DNA of 62,494 nucleotides from contig NZ_JAAXKX010000018.1 in the NCBI RefSeq assembly GCF_012276755.1, forward strand, positions 1-62,494, in the 5' to 3' direction. The stretch is from Marichromatium bheemlicum (GTDB lineage: Bacteria; Pseudomonadota; Gammaproteobacteria; Chromatiales; Chromatiaceae). The position numbers were made by a program, and so were the translations under genes. This document shows positions 36,545 through 47,652 of this stretch, piece after piece; within the stretch, counting starts at the first letter, position 1; each line of letters starts with the position of its first letter. The notes below the pieces were generated by a model. That model was not told where the DNA came from. It was given only the letters and a program-made list of their open reading frames with translations, and made no database searches.

Positions 36545-36556
36545 GGAGCACAGGTC

Positions 36557-38362
36557 ATGACTTCCCTTGATATGTGGACCTACGGCGTCGTCGGTGCGAC
36601 CTTCGCGTTGTACATCGGCATCGCCATCTGGGCCCGCGCCGGCAGCACCGGCGAGTTCTACGTCGCCGGCGGCGGCGTCCATCCGGTCGCCAACGGCATG
36701 GCCACCGGCGCCGACTGGATGTCGGCCGCGTCCTTCCTCTCCATGGCCGGCATCATCGCCTTCAACGGTTATGGTGGATCCGTGTTCCTGATGGGCTGGA
36801 CCGGGGGCTACGTATTGTTGGCGCTGCTGTTGGCGCCCTATCTGCGCAAGTTCGGCAAGTTCACCGTGCCCGAATTCATCGGTGATCGGTACTACTCGCA
36901 GTCGGCGCGCATCGTCGCGGTGATCTGTCTGATCCTCGCCTCGATCACCTATGTCATCGGTCAGATGAAGGGCATCGGCGTGGCCTTCTCGCGTTTTCTC
37001 GAGGTGCCCTACGACACCGGCCTCTATATCGGCATGGGGATCGTCGCCATCTACGCCGTACTCGGCGGCATGAAGGGCATTACCTATACCCAGATCGCCC
37101 AGTATGTGGTCATGATCTTCGCCTACACCGTGCCGGCGGTGTTCATCTCACTCAACCTCACCGGTAATCCGCTGCCCCAGCTGGGGCTCGGCAGCGAATA
37201 CATCCAGAACGGTGTTGCCACCGGCATGTCGCTACTCGACAAGCTCGATCAGGTGGTCACCGACCTCGGTTTCAAGGAGTACACCACCCAGACCATGGGC
37301 AACTCCCTGAACATGTTCGCCTACACCCTGTCGCTGATGATCGGCACCGCCGGTCTGCCGCACGTCATCATCCGCTTCTTCACCGTGCCCAAGGTGCGTG
37401 ACGCGCGCTACTCGGCCGGCTGGGCACTGGTCTTCATCGCCCTGCTCTACACCACCGCCCCGGCCGTCGGCGCCATGGCACGACTCAACCTGATGGACAC
37501 CATCCAGATCGGTCCGATCGGCAGCACCGAGGGCAACCTGCTCTACGACGAGCGTCCCGACTGGTTCAAGAAGTGGGAGGAGACCGGCCTGCTGCAGTTC
37601 GAGGACAAGAACGGCGACGGGCGCATCCAGTACTACAACGACGCCGATCCCACGTTCACCGAGATGGCCGAGTCCTACGGTTGGGCCGGCAACGAGATGG
37701 TCAAGGTCGACCGCGACATCATGGTGCTCGCCAACCCCGAGATCGCCAACCTGCCGGCCTGGGTGATCGCGTTGGTGGTCGCCGGTGGTCTGGCCGCGGC
37801 GCTCTCGACTGCGGCGGGACTGCTGCTGGCGATCTCCTCGGCGATCTCGCACGACCTGCTCAAGGGCGTGATGATGCCGCAGATCTCGGAGAAGAACGAG
37901 CTGATGGCCGGACGCGTGTCGATGTTGGTGGCGATCCTGGTCGCCGGCTATCTCGGTCTCAATCCACCGGGCTTCGCCGCCGGCACCGTGGCCATCGCCT
38001 TCGGGCTCGCCGCCGCCTCACTGTTCCCAGCACTGATGATGGGGATCTTCGCCACCCGGATGAACAAGGCCGGTGCGGTCGCGGGCATGATCGCCGGTAT
38101 CACCGTGACCCTGCTCTACGTGTTCCAGCACAAGGGCATCTTCTTCATCCCCGGAACCGCCTTCCTGATGCCCGAGATGGGCATGGGCGAGGACTGGTTC
38201 TTCGGCATCTCGCCCAACGCCTTCGGCGCGGTCGGCGCGGTGGTCAATTTCACCGTGGCCATCATCGTCGCCAAGCTGACGGCACCACCGCCGGAGCACA
38301 TCCAGCACCTGGTCGAGGACGTACGCATCCCGCGTGGCGCGGGTGAGGCCACCGGCCACTGA
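36557..38362 (+). CDS. sodium:solute symporter, VC_2705 type (acetate/monocarboxylate)
   Basis: A 601-aa member of the SSS family related to ActP. It has ~13 hydrophobic segments, the N-terminal GGVHPVANGMATGADWMSAASFL and later GLAAALSTAAGLLLAISSAISHDL, both SSS signatures. A hydrophilic insert (about residues 317-390) contains DKNGDGRIQYYN at 350-361, which follows an EF-hand calcium loop pattern except for its last residue. It is preceded by its DUF4212 partner and followed by a terminator; acs lies downstream, so acetate is the likely substrate. Lactate or pyruvate cannot be excluded. Confidence 0.9.
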   Translation: MTSLDMWTYGVVGATFALYIGIAIWARAGSTGEFYVAGGGVHPVANGMATGADWMSAASFLSMAGIIAFNGYGGSVFLMGWTGGYVLLALLLAPYLRKFGKFTVPEFIGDRYYSQSARIVAVICLILASITYVIGQMKGIGVAFSRFLEVPYDTGLYIGMGIVAIYAVLGGMKGITYTQIAQYVVMIFAYTVPAVFISLNLTGNPLPQLGLGSEYIQNGVATGMSLLDKLDQVVTDLGFKEYTTQTMGNSLNMFAYTLSLMIGTAGLPHVIIRFFTVPKVRDARYSAGWALVFIALLYTTAPAVGAMARLNLMDTIQIGPIGSTEGNLLYDERPDWFKKWEETGLLQFEDKNGDGRIQYYNDADPTFTEMAESYGWAGNEMVKVDRDIMVLANPEIANLPAWVIALVVAGGLAAALSTAAGLLLAISSAISHDLLKGVMMPQISEKNELMAGRVSMLVAILVAGYLGLNPPGFAAGTVAIAFGLAAASLFPALMMGIFATRMNKAGAVAGMIAGITVTLLYVFQHKGIFFIPGTAFLMPEMGMGEDWFFGISPNAFGAVGAVVNFTVAIIVAKLTAPPPEHIQHLVEDVRIPRGAGEATGH

Positions 38363-38396
38363 TGCAACCCCGGCTCAAACACTGAGCATCGACCCG

Positions 38397-38421
38397 AGCC
38401 CCGCTGCGGCGGGGCTTTTTT
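38397..38421 (+). terminator. Rho-independent terminator after the symporter
   Basis: AGCCCCGC (38397-38404), loop TGCG, GCGGGGCT (38409-38416), then six T. A textbook terminator, separating the transporter pair from the CBS/nucleotidyltransferase gene. Confidence 0.9.
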
Positions 38422-38476
38422 CACGCGCCGCGCCGCCAGACTGCGCGCCCAGACAATTGGGTACGGGACATCGACC

Positions 38477-40339
38477 ATGGACATCGAACTGATCGAGATC
38501 CAGGAATTCCTCGCCGACCGACCACCCTTCGACCAGCTACCGGAGCACGCGCTGGCAGCACTGCCCCGCCGCCTCCAGGTGCGTTATATCCGCCGGGACG
38601 GCGTCTTTCCGCCAGCCGACGAGGGGCTACCACAGTTCTACATCCTGCGCCGTGGTGCGATCGAGCTGCGTGATGCCGAGGACGAGCTGATCGGCAAGCT
38701 GGCCGAGGGCGATCTCTGCGACCTACGCTGTCGCGACGACACCACGCCGCCCTACCGCGCCACGGCCGTCGAGGACACCCTGGTCTATGCCCTGCCCTGC
38801 AGCGAGCTACAGGAGCTACGCGCCCAGCATGCCGAGTTCGCCGCCCACTTCGAACAGTCGATCTCCAGCCGTCTGCGCAAGGCGCTCGATGTCGTTCGCG
38901 ACACCCCATCGACAGGCACTGGGTTGATGACGGTGCGGGTGCGCAGCATGATCAATCGCGCGCCAATCAGCACCGGACCGGAGACCAGCATCCGCGAGGC
39001 GGCGCGGATCATGTCCGAGCACCATGTCTCCTCGCTGCTGATCATGGCCGATGACCAGCTGGCGGGGATGATCACCGATCGCGACCTACGCAGTCGCTGT
39101 CTCGCCGTCGGACTCTCGAGCGAGCGCCCGGTGCGCGAGATCATGACCGAACGGCTACACAGCATCGCCCCCGAGACCCTCGGCTTCGAGGCGCTGCTGA
39201 CCATGACCCGGCTCAACGTCCATCATCTACCGGTGATCGAGCGCGGGCGCGTGGTCGGGCTGGTCTCGAGCACCGACCTGACCCGCGTCCAGAGCGCCAA
39301 CGCCGTCTATCTGGTCGGCGACATCCATCGCGCCACGACCCTCGAGACCCTGGTCCAGATCAGCACCCGCATCGCCGAGCTCCAGGTCCACCTGATCACC
39401 GCTGGGGCCACCGCCCACCAAGTCGGCCAGGCGATCACCACCATCACCGACGCCATCACCCGTCGTCTCTTGGAGCTGGCCGAGGCTGAACTGGGCGCGC
39501 CCCCGGTGCCCTATTGCTGGATGGTCGGTGGCTCCCAGGCCAGGCGCGAGCAATCCTCGCACTCCGACCAGGACAACGCCCTACTGCTCGCCGACGAGGC
39601 CGGCCCCGAGCATGCCGAGTACTTCACCACACTGGCCCGCCGCGTTAACGACGGCCTGCACGCCTGCGGCTTCATCTACTGCCCGGGCGATGTCATGGCC
39701 TCCAACCCCAAGTGGCGCCAGCCCCTGCGGGTCTGGCACGACTATTTCGCCACCTGGATCGTCAAGCCCGAGCCACTGGCACTGATGCTCGCCAGCGTGT
39801 TCTTCGACCTGCGCCCGTTGCACGATCCGGCCGGGCTGTTCGAACCACTCCAGCAGCGCATGCTCGAACGCACCCGCGCCAACCGCATCTTCATCGCCTA
39901 CATGGCCGCCAATGCGCTCAAGTACCGCCCACCGCTCGGCTTCTTCCGCAACATCGTGTTGATCCACGGCGGTGACCACGACCACACCTTCGACATCAAG
40001 CACCGCGGCACCGTGCCGATCATCGATCTGGCGCGGGTCTACGCGCTCTCGGCCGGACTCGCCGAGACCAACACCCGCGAGCGGCTACGCGCCGCGGCCG
40101 AGTGTGGCGCACTGAGCCGCGACGGCGCGGCCAACCTGGTCGATGCCTCGGAGTTCATCGCCACCCTGCGCATGCGCCACCAGGCCCATCAACTGCGCAA
40201 CGGCGAGAAGGCCGACAACTTCCTCTCACCCGATGAACTCTCGCCGCTCGAACGCGGCCATCTCAAGGACGCCTTTCTGCTGATCAACACCATGCAGGAG
40301 TCTCTCGGACAGCGCCACCAGGCGGGCCGCTTCACCTGA
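38477..40339 (+). CDS. cNMP-binding/CBS/DUF294 putative nucleotidyltransferase
   Basis: A 620-aa multidomain regulator: a cyclic-nucleotide-binding-like domain (1-135), two CBS motifs (about 155-275; TSIREAARIMSEHHVSSLLIM and the VHHLPVIERGRVVGLVSS repeat), a DUF294 nucleotidyltransferase core with GGSQARREQSSHSDQDNALL (the GlnD-like GSX10DXD pattern, near residue 352), and the DUF294_C domain. Proteins of this layout commonly sit with SSS-type acetate transporters and a DnaQ-like exonuclease, as here. A role as signal-dependent nucleotidyltransferase acting on a partner of acetate metabolism is inferred. Confidence 0.9.
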   Translation: MDIELIEIQEFLADRPPFDQLPEHALAALPRRLQVRYIRRDGVFPPADEGLPQFYILRRGAIELRDAEDELIGKLAEGDLCDLRCRDDTTPPYRATAVEDTLVYALPCSELQELRAQHAEFAAHFEQSISSRLRKALDVVRDTPSTGTGLMTVRVRSMINRAPISTGPETSIREAARIMSEHHVSSLLIMADDQLAGMITDRDLRSRCLAVGLSSERPVREIMTERLHSIAPETLGFEALLTMTRLNVHHLPVIERGRVVGLVSSTDLTRVQSANAVYLVGDIHRATTLETLVQISTRIAELQVHLITAGATAHQVGQAITTITDAITRRLLELAEAELGAPPVPYCWMVGGSQARREQSSHSDQDNALLLADEAGPEHAEYFTTLARRVNDGLHACGFIYCPGDVMASNPKWRQPLRVWHDYFATWIVKPEPLALMLASVFFDLRPLHDPAGLFEPLQQRMLERTRANRIFIAYMAANALKYRPPLGFFRNIVLIHGGDHDHTFDIKHRGTVPIIDLARVYALSAGLAETNTRERLRAAAECGALSRDGAANLVDASEFIATLRMRHQAHQLRNGEKADNFLSPDELSPLERGHLKDAFLLINTMQESLGQRHQAGRFT

Positions 40340-40348
40340 GGAGGCCGG

Positions 40349-41026
40349 ATGCCAAGACTGATCGAATGGCGCCGGCGCTGGCGACTGCGCCGCGCGCCAC
40401 CAGGACCGCTGCGCGAGTTCCTCGCCCACCCGAGTGCCCGTCCCGGTGCCGACTGGCGCGCCATCGAGTACCTCGCGGTGGATCTCGAGACCACCGGACT
40501 CGACCCTCGCAACGACCAGATCCTCAGCGTCGGGTATGTCGTGCTCCGTGGCGCGAGCATCGACCTGGCCAGCGCGCGCCGGCACCTGGTGCGCGTCGGC
40601 GGAGCGATCCCCGAGGCCAGCGCCGTGATCCACCAGATCACCGATGATCAGGCCGCCAGCGGCGGCGATCTCGAACCGGTTCTCGCCGAGTTGCTCGCGG
40701 CGCTCGCCGGACGGGTGCTGATCGCCCACCACGCCAGCATCGAACTCGGTTTCCTCTCGAACGCCTGCAGACGACTGTGGAACCAAGGGTTGCTAACCCC
40801 TTTGATTGACACGCAGGTACTGGCACACCGCACCTTCGAGCGCCGGCAGATCCCGTTTCGCGGCTCCGACCTGCGCCTCTATGCGCTTTGCGATCGCTAC
40901 AACCTGCCTCGCCACGCCGCCCATGACGCCCTCGGCGACGCACTCGCCGCCGCCGAGCTGTTTCTCGCCCAGGCGGCCTATCGCGACGCCGGCAACGGGG
41001 TCACGCTCGCCACCTTCCTGTGCTGA
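40349..41026 (+). CDS. DnaQ-like 3'-5' exonuclease
   Basis: A 225-aa DEDDh exonuclease: motif I AVDLETTGLDP (about 43-53), motif II in LIAHHASIELGFL, motif III HDALGDALAAAELF. Short basic N-terminus (WRRRWRLRRAPPG). The ribosome site is GAGGAGG, 9 nt after the DUF294 gene, so they are co-translated. It is not a polymerase-bound epsilon subunit by context. Substrate unknown (RNA, ssDNA or a nucleotide). Relatives next to DUF294 genes form a conserved pair. Confidence 0.88.
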   Translation: MPRLIEWRRRWRLRRAPPGPLREFLAHPSARPGADWRAIEYLAVDLETTGLDPRNDQILSVGYVVLRGASIDLASARRHLVRVGGAIPEASAVIHQITDDQAASGGDLEPVLAELLAALAGRVLIAHHASIELGFLSNACRRLWNQGLLTPLIDTQVLAHRTFERRQIPFRGSDLRLYALCDRYNLPRHAAHDALGDALAAAELFLAQAAYRDAGNGVTLATFLC

Positions 41027-41275
41027 ATCGCAGGGGGTGGCGACCTGGGAGTCGCACACGAAAGGAACATGACATCGCGCAACTGCCTATGACCGCCCCA
41101 GGCCGCACCGCCTCGCGCCCCGGCGCGCCGAGCAACGGCTAGATGCCTCAGGTGAGAGCGTTTACCATGTACCCACGACAATACGCCGGCCTCACGGTAT
41201 CGACGCTGCTTCAAGCAGTTCGCCGGCACCGCATTACCCAAATGAAGAGACCACGATAAAGAGGAGACGAGACCA

Positions 41276-43222
<1,947 letters not shown>

Positions 43223-43258
43223 GGATGCACTCCGAGGCGCAAGGAGGCGCCGACGGCA

Positions 43259-43325
43259 TACCCGGCCTAGCCGGGTACGTCCCGAGACGGCGCCCGGGGC
43301 TGCCTCCCCCGGGCGCCGTCTTGAT
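43259..43325 (+). terminator. acs terminator
   Basis: A small hairpin TACCCGGC/GCCGGGTA (43259-43277) precedes a very strong one: GACGGCGCCCGGGG (43286-43299) pairs perfectly with CCCCGGGCGCCGTC (43307-43320), followed by TTGATT. The T-run is short but a 14-bp GC stem makes termination likely. Confidence 0.75.
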
Positions 43326-43685
43326 TCACGCGCAAGAACACCACAACATCGGTTTCTCTGCCCCGGCAGATGACCGCCTCCCCCCTCGGGACACGGCCCC
43401 TGCCCCCGGATCCGCACTGCCAGGCATGGGCGTCAAGCAGCACGGGCACATCCCAGGCAGGCGAGCGCAAGACGCGTATCGATCATCACCAGCGCGCCCC
43501 AAGCCGTTTCCTCGGACCGCACCACCCGCGGCCCGGCGACAGCGGTGGCCATATGCCACAGCAGCGTCAGATTGCGAGGTCATGGATGCGCCCGCTCGCC
43601 ACGCCAGGCGTCCGCGAACGGACTCATAAATACAGACCAGAGACCATGATCGACATGGTCGCCACAGTAATCAAAGCATTCATCA
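43326..43685. other. intergenic region upstream of the NYN gene
   Basis: A 360-bp stretch without a convincing gene. The only structured signal is GACCATG-ATCGA-CATGGTC at 43642-43660, a hyphenated palindrome with perfect 7-bp arms, 25 nt before the NYN start and possibly an operator. The stretch 43620-43640 is A/T-richer and may hold a promoter. Confidence 0.4.
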
Positions 43686-44528
43686 ATGAGTTCACAACCC
43701 AGGGTCGGCGTCTTCGTCGACGCGGAAAACATCCGCTACAACGGCGGCTATCAGATGCGCTACGATGTGCTGAGACGGTTCGCCGCGCGCGAAGGAGGGA
43801 GACTGCAGCGCCTCAACACCTATATCGCCTATGATATCGAGCGCGCCGAGAAGGACGGCGACGAGGACTACAGGCGCAAGTGCCGTGAGTACCACCAGCT
43901 GATCCGCGAGTTCGGCTACAAGGTCAACCTCAAGCACGTGCGTCACTATCGCGACGAAGACGGCAACATCACCAACAGCAAGGCCGACGCCGATCTCGAT
44001 CTGGCGATGGACGCCATGCTGCAGGCCGAACGCCTCGACCATATCCTGCTGGTCACCGGTGATGGCGATTTCCTGCCGCTGGTGCGCGCACTGCAAAGCC
44101 GGGGCTGTCGGGTCGAGCTGATCGGCTTCAAGCACGTCTCGGAAGAATTGCAGGGACAGGTCGACGCCTTCTACTCCGGTTTCACTATTCCCGACCTGCT
44201 GCCGATCCACTACGAGAAGGATAATCAGTGGGGCGAGGTCGGTTCGTGCGTGCGCGGCGTCTGCGTCAACTGGCTGAAGGACAAGGGATACGGCTTCATG
44301 CGGGTACTCGATCGGATCTCATCGGACCTGTGGATCACCGACACACGCAATCCACAGTCACCCTATATCTCGGTGTTCTGCCACAAGAGCGAACTGGCCG
44401 AAGGGATCGATGACAGACAGCTGAACAATCGCGACTTCATCTTCGAGTTCTATCTCCAGCGCAGTGAGCAGAAGGAAGGCCTGATCGCCACCAACGTCAG
44501 AGATGCCTACCTGATCAACAGCAAGTGA
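43686..44528 (+). CDS. NYN-domain (PIN-like) ribonuclease with a C-terminal cold-shock-like domain
   Basis: A 280-aa protein. Residues 1-160 are an NYN domain with the acidic residues of the PIN-like nuclease fold: VFVDAENI (Asp12), KADADLDLAMDAM, and LLVTGDGDFLPLV. Residues about 185-275 look like an OB/cold-shock domain: KGYGFMRV resembles RNP1 and SVFCHKSEL resembles RNP2, ending in EGLIATNV. Together this suggests a single-strand RNA-binding nuclease. It is not clearly in an operon: 463 nt after acs and 97 nt before pilB. Confidence 0.83.
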   Translation: MSSQPRVGVFVDAENIRYNGGYQMRYDVLRRFAAREGGRLQRLNTYIAYDIERAEKDGDEDYRRKCREYHQLIREFGYKVNLKHVRHYRDEDGNITNSKADADLDLAMDAMLQAERLDHILLVTGDGDFLPLVRALQSRGCRVELIGFKHVSEELQGQVDAFYSGFTIPDLLPIHYEKDNQWGEVGSCVRGVCVNWLKDKGYGFMRVLDRISSDLWITDTRNPQSPYISVFCHKSELAEGIDDRQLNNRDFIFEFYLQRSEQKEGLIATNVRDAYLINSK

Positions 44529-44625
44529 ACCCGCGCCGCCTCGTCCCCTATCCGCCCATTCGCCCGCCTCGCCCCTGCGGCCAAGGCCGATACTCACCCT
44601 CTGATGTCACCGGAGTCTCGCCGTC

Positions 44626-46341
44626 ATGTCGCTAGATCTCGCCAACGTCAAGCTCTCGGGACTGGCCTGGCGCCTGGTCAGGGACAAGCTACTCAGCGAA
44701 CAGCAGGCGATCGAGGCCCAGGAGGCGGCAACCCGTCAACGCAACACCTTCGTCGGCCACCTAGTCGGCCAGGGGTTGCTCTCGAGCCGGGCGATCGCGG
44801 TCGCGGCGGCCGAGGAGTTCGGGGTCCCGGTGATCGATCTCGAGGCCCGCGAACTCTCCGACCTGCCGATCAACCTGGTCGACGAGCGGCTGATCCGCAA
44901 GCATCACGCGCTGCCGCTGTTTCGCCGCGGTAATCGCCTATTCCTTGCCGTCTCCGACCCCACCAACGATCAGGCACTCGAGGAGATCCGCTTCAACACC
45001 GGGTTGACCACCGACGCGGTGCTGGTCGAGGAGGACAAGCTCCAAGCCGCTATCGAAGCGGCGATCGAGGCCCAGGACACGACCATGAGCGAGATCATGG
45101 ACGCGGACCTGGAGAAGCTCGAGATCGCCCCCGACGAAGACGAGGAGCGCGACGACGGCAGCGAGGCCAATATCGACGAGGCGCCGATCGTGCGCTACGT
45201 CAACAAGATCCTGGTCGACGCCATCACCGCCGGGGCCTCGGACATCCATTTCGAGCCCTACGAGAAGTTCTTCCGGGTGCGCTTCCGCCAGGACGGTCTG
45301 CTCCAGGAGGTGGCCAATCCCCCGCAGAGCATCGCCAATCGACTCGTCGCCCGACTCAAGGTGATGTCGCGCATGAACATCGCCGAGCGGCGCATTCCCC
45401 AGGACGGACGCATCAAGCTCAAGCTCAGCCGCTCGCGCGACATCGACTTCCGCGTCAACACCCTGCCCACCCTCTACGGCGAGAAGGTGGTGCTGCGCAT
45501 CCTCGACTCCTCCTCGGCGCAGGTCGGCATCGACGCGCTGGGCTTCGAGCCCGAGCAGCGCGACACCTTTCTCAAGGCGATTAGCAAGCCCTACGGGATG
45601 ATCCTGGTCACCGGTCCGACCGGCTCGGGCAAGACCGTCTCGCTCTACACCGCGCTCAACATCCTCAACGAACCCGACATCAATATCTCCACCGTCGAGG
45701 ACCCGGTCGAGATCCAGGTACCAGGCATCAACCAGGTCAACATGAACCCCAAGACCGGGTTGACCTTCGCCGCAGCGTTGCGTGCCTTCCTGCGTCAGGA
45801 CCCGGACATCGTCATGGTCGGCGAGATCCGCGACCTCGAGACCGCCGAGATCGCCGTCAAGGCCGCCCAGACCGGTCACCTGGTGCTCTCGACCCTGCAC
45901 ACCAACGACGCCCCCCAGACCCTCACCCGTCTGGCCAACATGGGCGTGGCGCCGTTCAACATCGCCTCCTCGGTGCTACTGATCATGGCCCAGCGACTGG
46001 CGCGACGACTCTGTCTGCACTGTCGCCAACCGCACGAGCTGCCGCCCGAGGCGCTACGCGCCGAGGGCTTCAGCGAGGCCGAGATCGAGGAGGGGCTGAC
46101 CATCTACAAGCCGGTCGGCTGTGAGCGCTGCACCAAGGGCTACAAGGGCCGCGTTGGTATCTTCCAGGTGATGCCCATCTCCGAGGAGATCAGCCGGCTG
46201 ATCCTCGAGGGCGGCAACTCGATGCAACTCGCCGAACAGGCCCGACGCGAGGGCATCGCCGACCTGCGCCAATCGGGGCTGCGCAAGGTCAAAAACGGGC
46301 TCACCAGCCTCGAAGAACTCAACCGGGTCACCAAAGAGTAA
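44626..46341 (+). CDS. pilB: type IV pilus assembly ATPase PilB
   Basis: Hexameric motor that extends the pilus. The 571-aa protein has an N-terminal MshEN/T2SSE domain (1-150), Walker A VTGPTGSGKTVSLY (~329), Asp box TVEDPVEIQ, Walker B DIVMVGEIRDLETAEIA, His box, and the zinc-binding tetracysteine (CLHC...CERC, about 464-502). An acidic patch APDEDEERDDGSE follows residue 165. First gene of pilB-pilC-pilD-coaE; pilC starts 6 nt downstream. Confidence 0.96.
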   Translation: MSLDLANVKLSGLAWRLVRDKLLSEQQAIEAQEAATRQRNTFVGHLVGQGLLSSRAIAVAAAEEFGVPVIDLEARELSDLPINLVDERLIRKHHALPLFRRGNRLFLAVSDPTNDQALEEIRFNTGLTTDAVLVEEDKLQAAIEAAIEAQDTTMSEIMDADLEKLEIAPDEDEERDDGSEANIDEAPIVRYVNKILVDAITAGASDIHFEPYEKFFRVRFRQDGLLQEVANPPQSIANRLVARLKVMSRMNIAERRIPQDGRIKLKLSRSRDIDFRVNTLPTLYGEKVVLRILDSSSAQVGIDALGFEPEQRDTFLKAISKPYGMILVTGPTGSGKTVSLYTALNILNEPDINISTVEDPVEIQVPGINQVNMNPKTGLTFAAALRAFLRQDPDIVMVGEIRDLETAEIAVKAAQTGHLVLSTLHTNDAPQTLTRLANMGVAPFNIASSVLLIMAQRLARRLCLHCRQPHELPPEALRAEGFSEAEIEEGLTIYKPVGCERCTKGYKGRVGIFQVMPISEEISRLILEGGNSMQLAEQARREGIADLRQSGLRKVKNGLTSLEELNRVTKE

Positions 46342-46347
46342 GCACCC

Positions 46348-47592
46348 ATGGCGCTGGCAGCGAAACAGAAACCGAAGACCCAGCAGGAAAAGGCCACCGT
46401 CTTCCTGTGGGAAGGGGTCGACCGCAAGGGCGCACGCCTCAAGGGCGAGAGTCGCGCCGCCACGATGAACCTGGTGCGTGCCGAATTGCGCCGCCAAGGG
46501 GTCAGTCCGACCAAGGTCCGCAAGAAGCCGCAACCCCTGTTCGGCACCCGCAAGAAGAAGATCAGCAGCGCCGACATCGCCGTCTTCACCCGCCAGCTCG
46601 CCACCATGATGGCCGCAGGCGTGCCCCTGGTGCAGGCCTTCGACATCGTCGGTCGAGGCCATGACAACCCCTCGATGCAGGACCTGATCCTGACCATCAA
46701 GCAGGACATCGAGAGCGGCACCACCATGGCCCTGGCGCTCGGCAAACACCCGCTCTATTTCGACGACCTGGTGTGCAACCTGGTCTCAGCCGGCGAGCAG
46801 GCCGGTGTACTCGACGTGCTGCTCGACAAGATCGCCACCTACAAGGAGAAGACCGAGTCGATCAAGGGCAAGATCAAGAAGGCGATGTTCTACCCTGCGG
46901 CGGTGATCCTGGTGGCGATCGTCGTCACCGTGGTGATCCTGCTGTTCGTCATCCCCCAGTTCAAGGACCTGTTCTCGAGCTTCGGTGCCGACCTGCCGGC
47001 CTTCACCCTGATGGTGATCAACCTCTCCGACCTGCTGCGCCAGTGGTGGTGGGCGGTGTTCCTCGCCCTCGGCGGCGCCGGTTACGGCTTCGTCGCCACC
47101 TACAAGCGCAGCCGCGGACTGCGCGAGGCGCTCGACCGGATGGTGCTGCGCATCCCGGTGATCGGCTCGATCCTCAACAAGGCGGCGTTGGCCCGCTTCG
47201 CCCGCACCCTCTCGACCATGTTCGCCGCCGGTGTACCGCTGGTCGACGCACTCGAATCGGTCTCGGGGGCCACCGGCAACATCGTCTACCAGGACGCGGT
47301 ACTGAAGATGCGCGAGGAGGTCGCCACCGGTCAGTCGTTGCAACTGGCGATGCGCCAGCGCGACCTCTTCCCCCACATGGTGATTCAGATGACCTCGATC
47401 GGCGAGGAGTCGGGCGCACTCGACAGCATGCTCGCCAAGGTCGCCGACTTCTACGAGGAGCAGGTCGACAACGCCGTCGACAGCCTCAGCAGCCTGCTCG
47501 AACCGATGATCATGGTGATCATCGGCGGCCTGGTCGGCAGCCTGGTGGTCGCCATGTACCTGCCGATCTTCAAGCTCGCCTCCGTCGTCTGA
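46348..47592 (+). CDS. pilC: type IV pilus inner-membrane platform PilC
   Basis: A 414-aa polytopic protein with two T2SSF domains: the first around IAVFTRQLATMMAAGVPLVQAFDIV (about 75-200) and the second around LARFARTLSTMFAAGVPLVDALESV (about 278-400). Three membrane helices are visible (about 180-208, 228-250, 382-405). It couples PilB to the pilus base. The tail ends with the GSLVVAMYLPIFKLASVV motif of the family. Confidence 0.96.
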   Translation: MALAAKQKPKTQQEKATVFLWEGVDRKGARLKGESRAATMNLVRAELRRQGVSPTKVRKKPQPLFGTRKKKISSADIAVFTRQLATMMAAGVPLVQAFDIVGRGHDNPSMQDLILTIKQDIESGTTMALALGKHPLYFDDLVCNLVSAGEQAGVLDVLLDKIATYKEKTESIKGKIKKAMFYPAAVILVAIVVTVVILLFVIPQFKDLFSSFGADLPAFTLMVINLSDLLRQWWWAVFLALGGAGYGFVATYKRSRGLREALDRMVLRIPVIGSILNKAALARFARTLSTMFAAGVPLVDALESVSGATGNIVYQDAVLKMREEVATGQSLQLAMRQRDLFPHMVIQMTSIGEESGALDSMLAKVADFYEEQVDNAVDSLSSLLEPMIMVIIGGLVGSLVVAMYLPIFKLASVV

Positions 47593-47598
47593 CGCCGC

Positions 47599-47618
47599 GG
47601 CGGCGCCCAGGCGCCGCC
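47599..47618 (+). other. hairpin between pilC and pilD
   Basis: GGCGGCGCC (47599-47607) and GGCGCCGCC (47610-47618) form a perfect 9-bp stem with a 2-nt gap. No T-run follows, so it may lower pilD expression or protect mRNA ends rather than end transcription. Confidence 0.45.
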
Positions 47619-47652
47619 ACCCTCCCCGACCCGCCCCAGCAAGGACTCGCCC

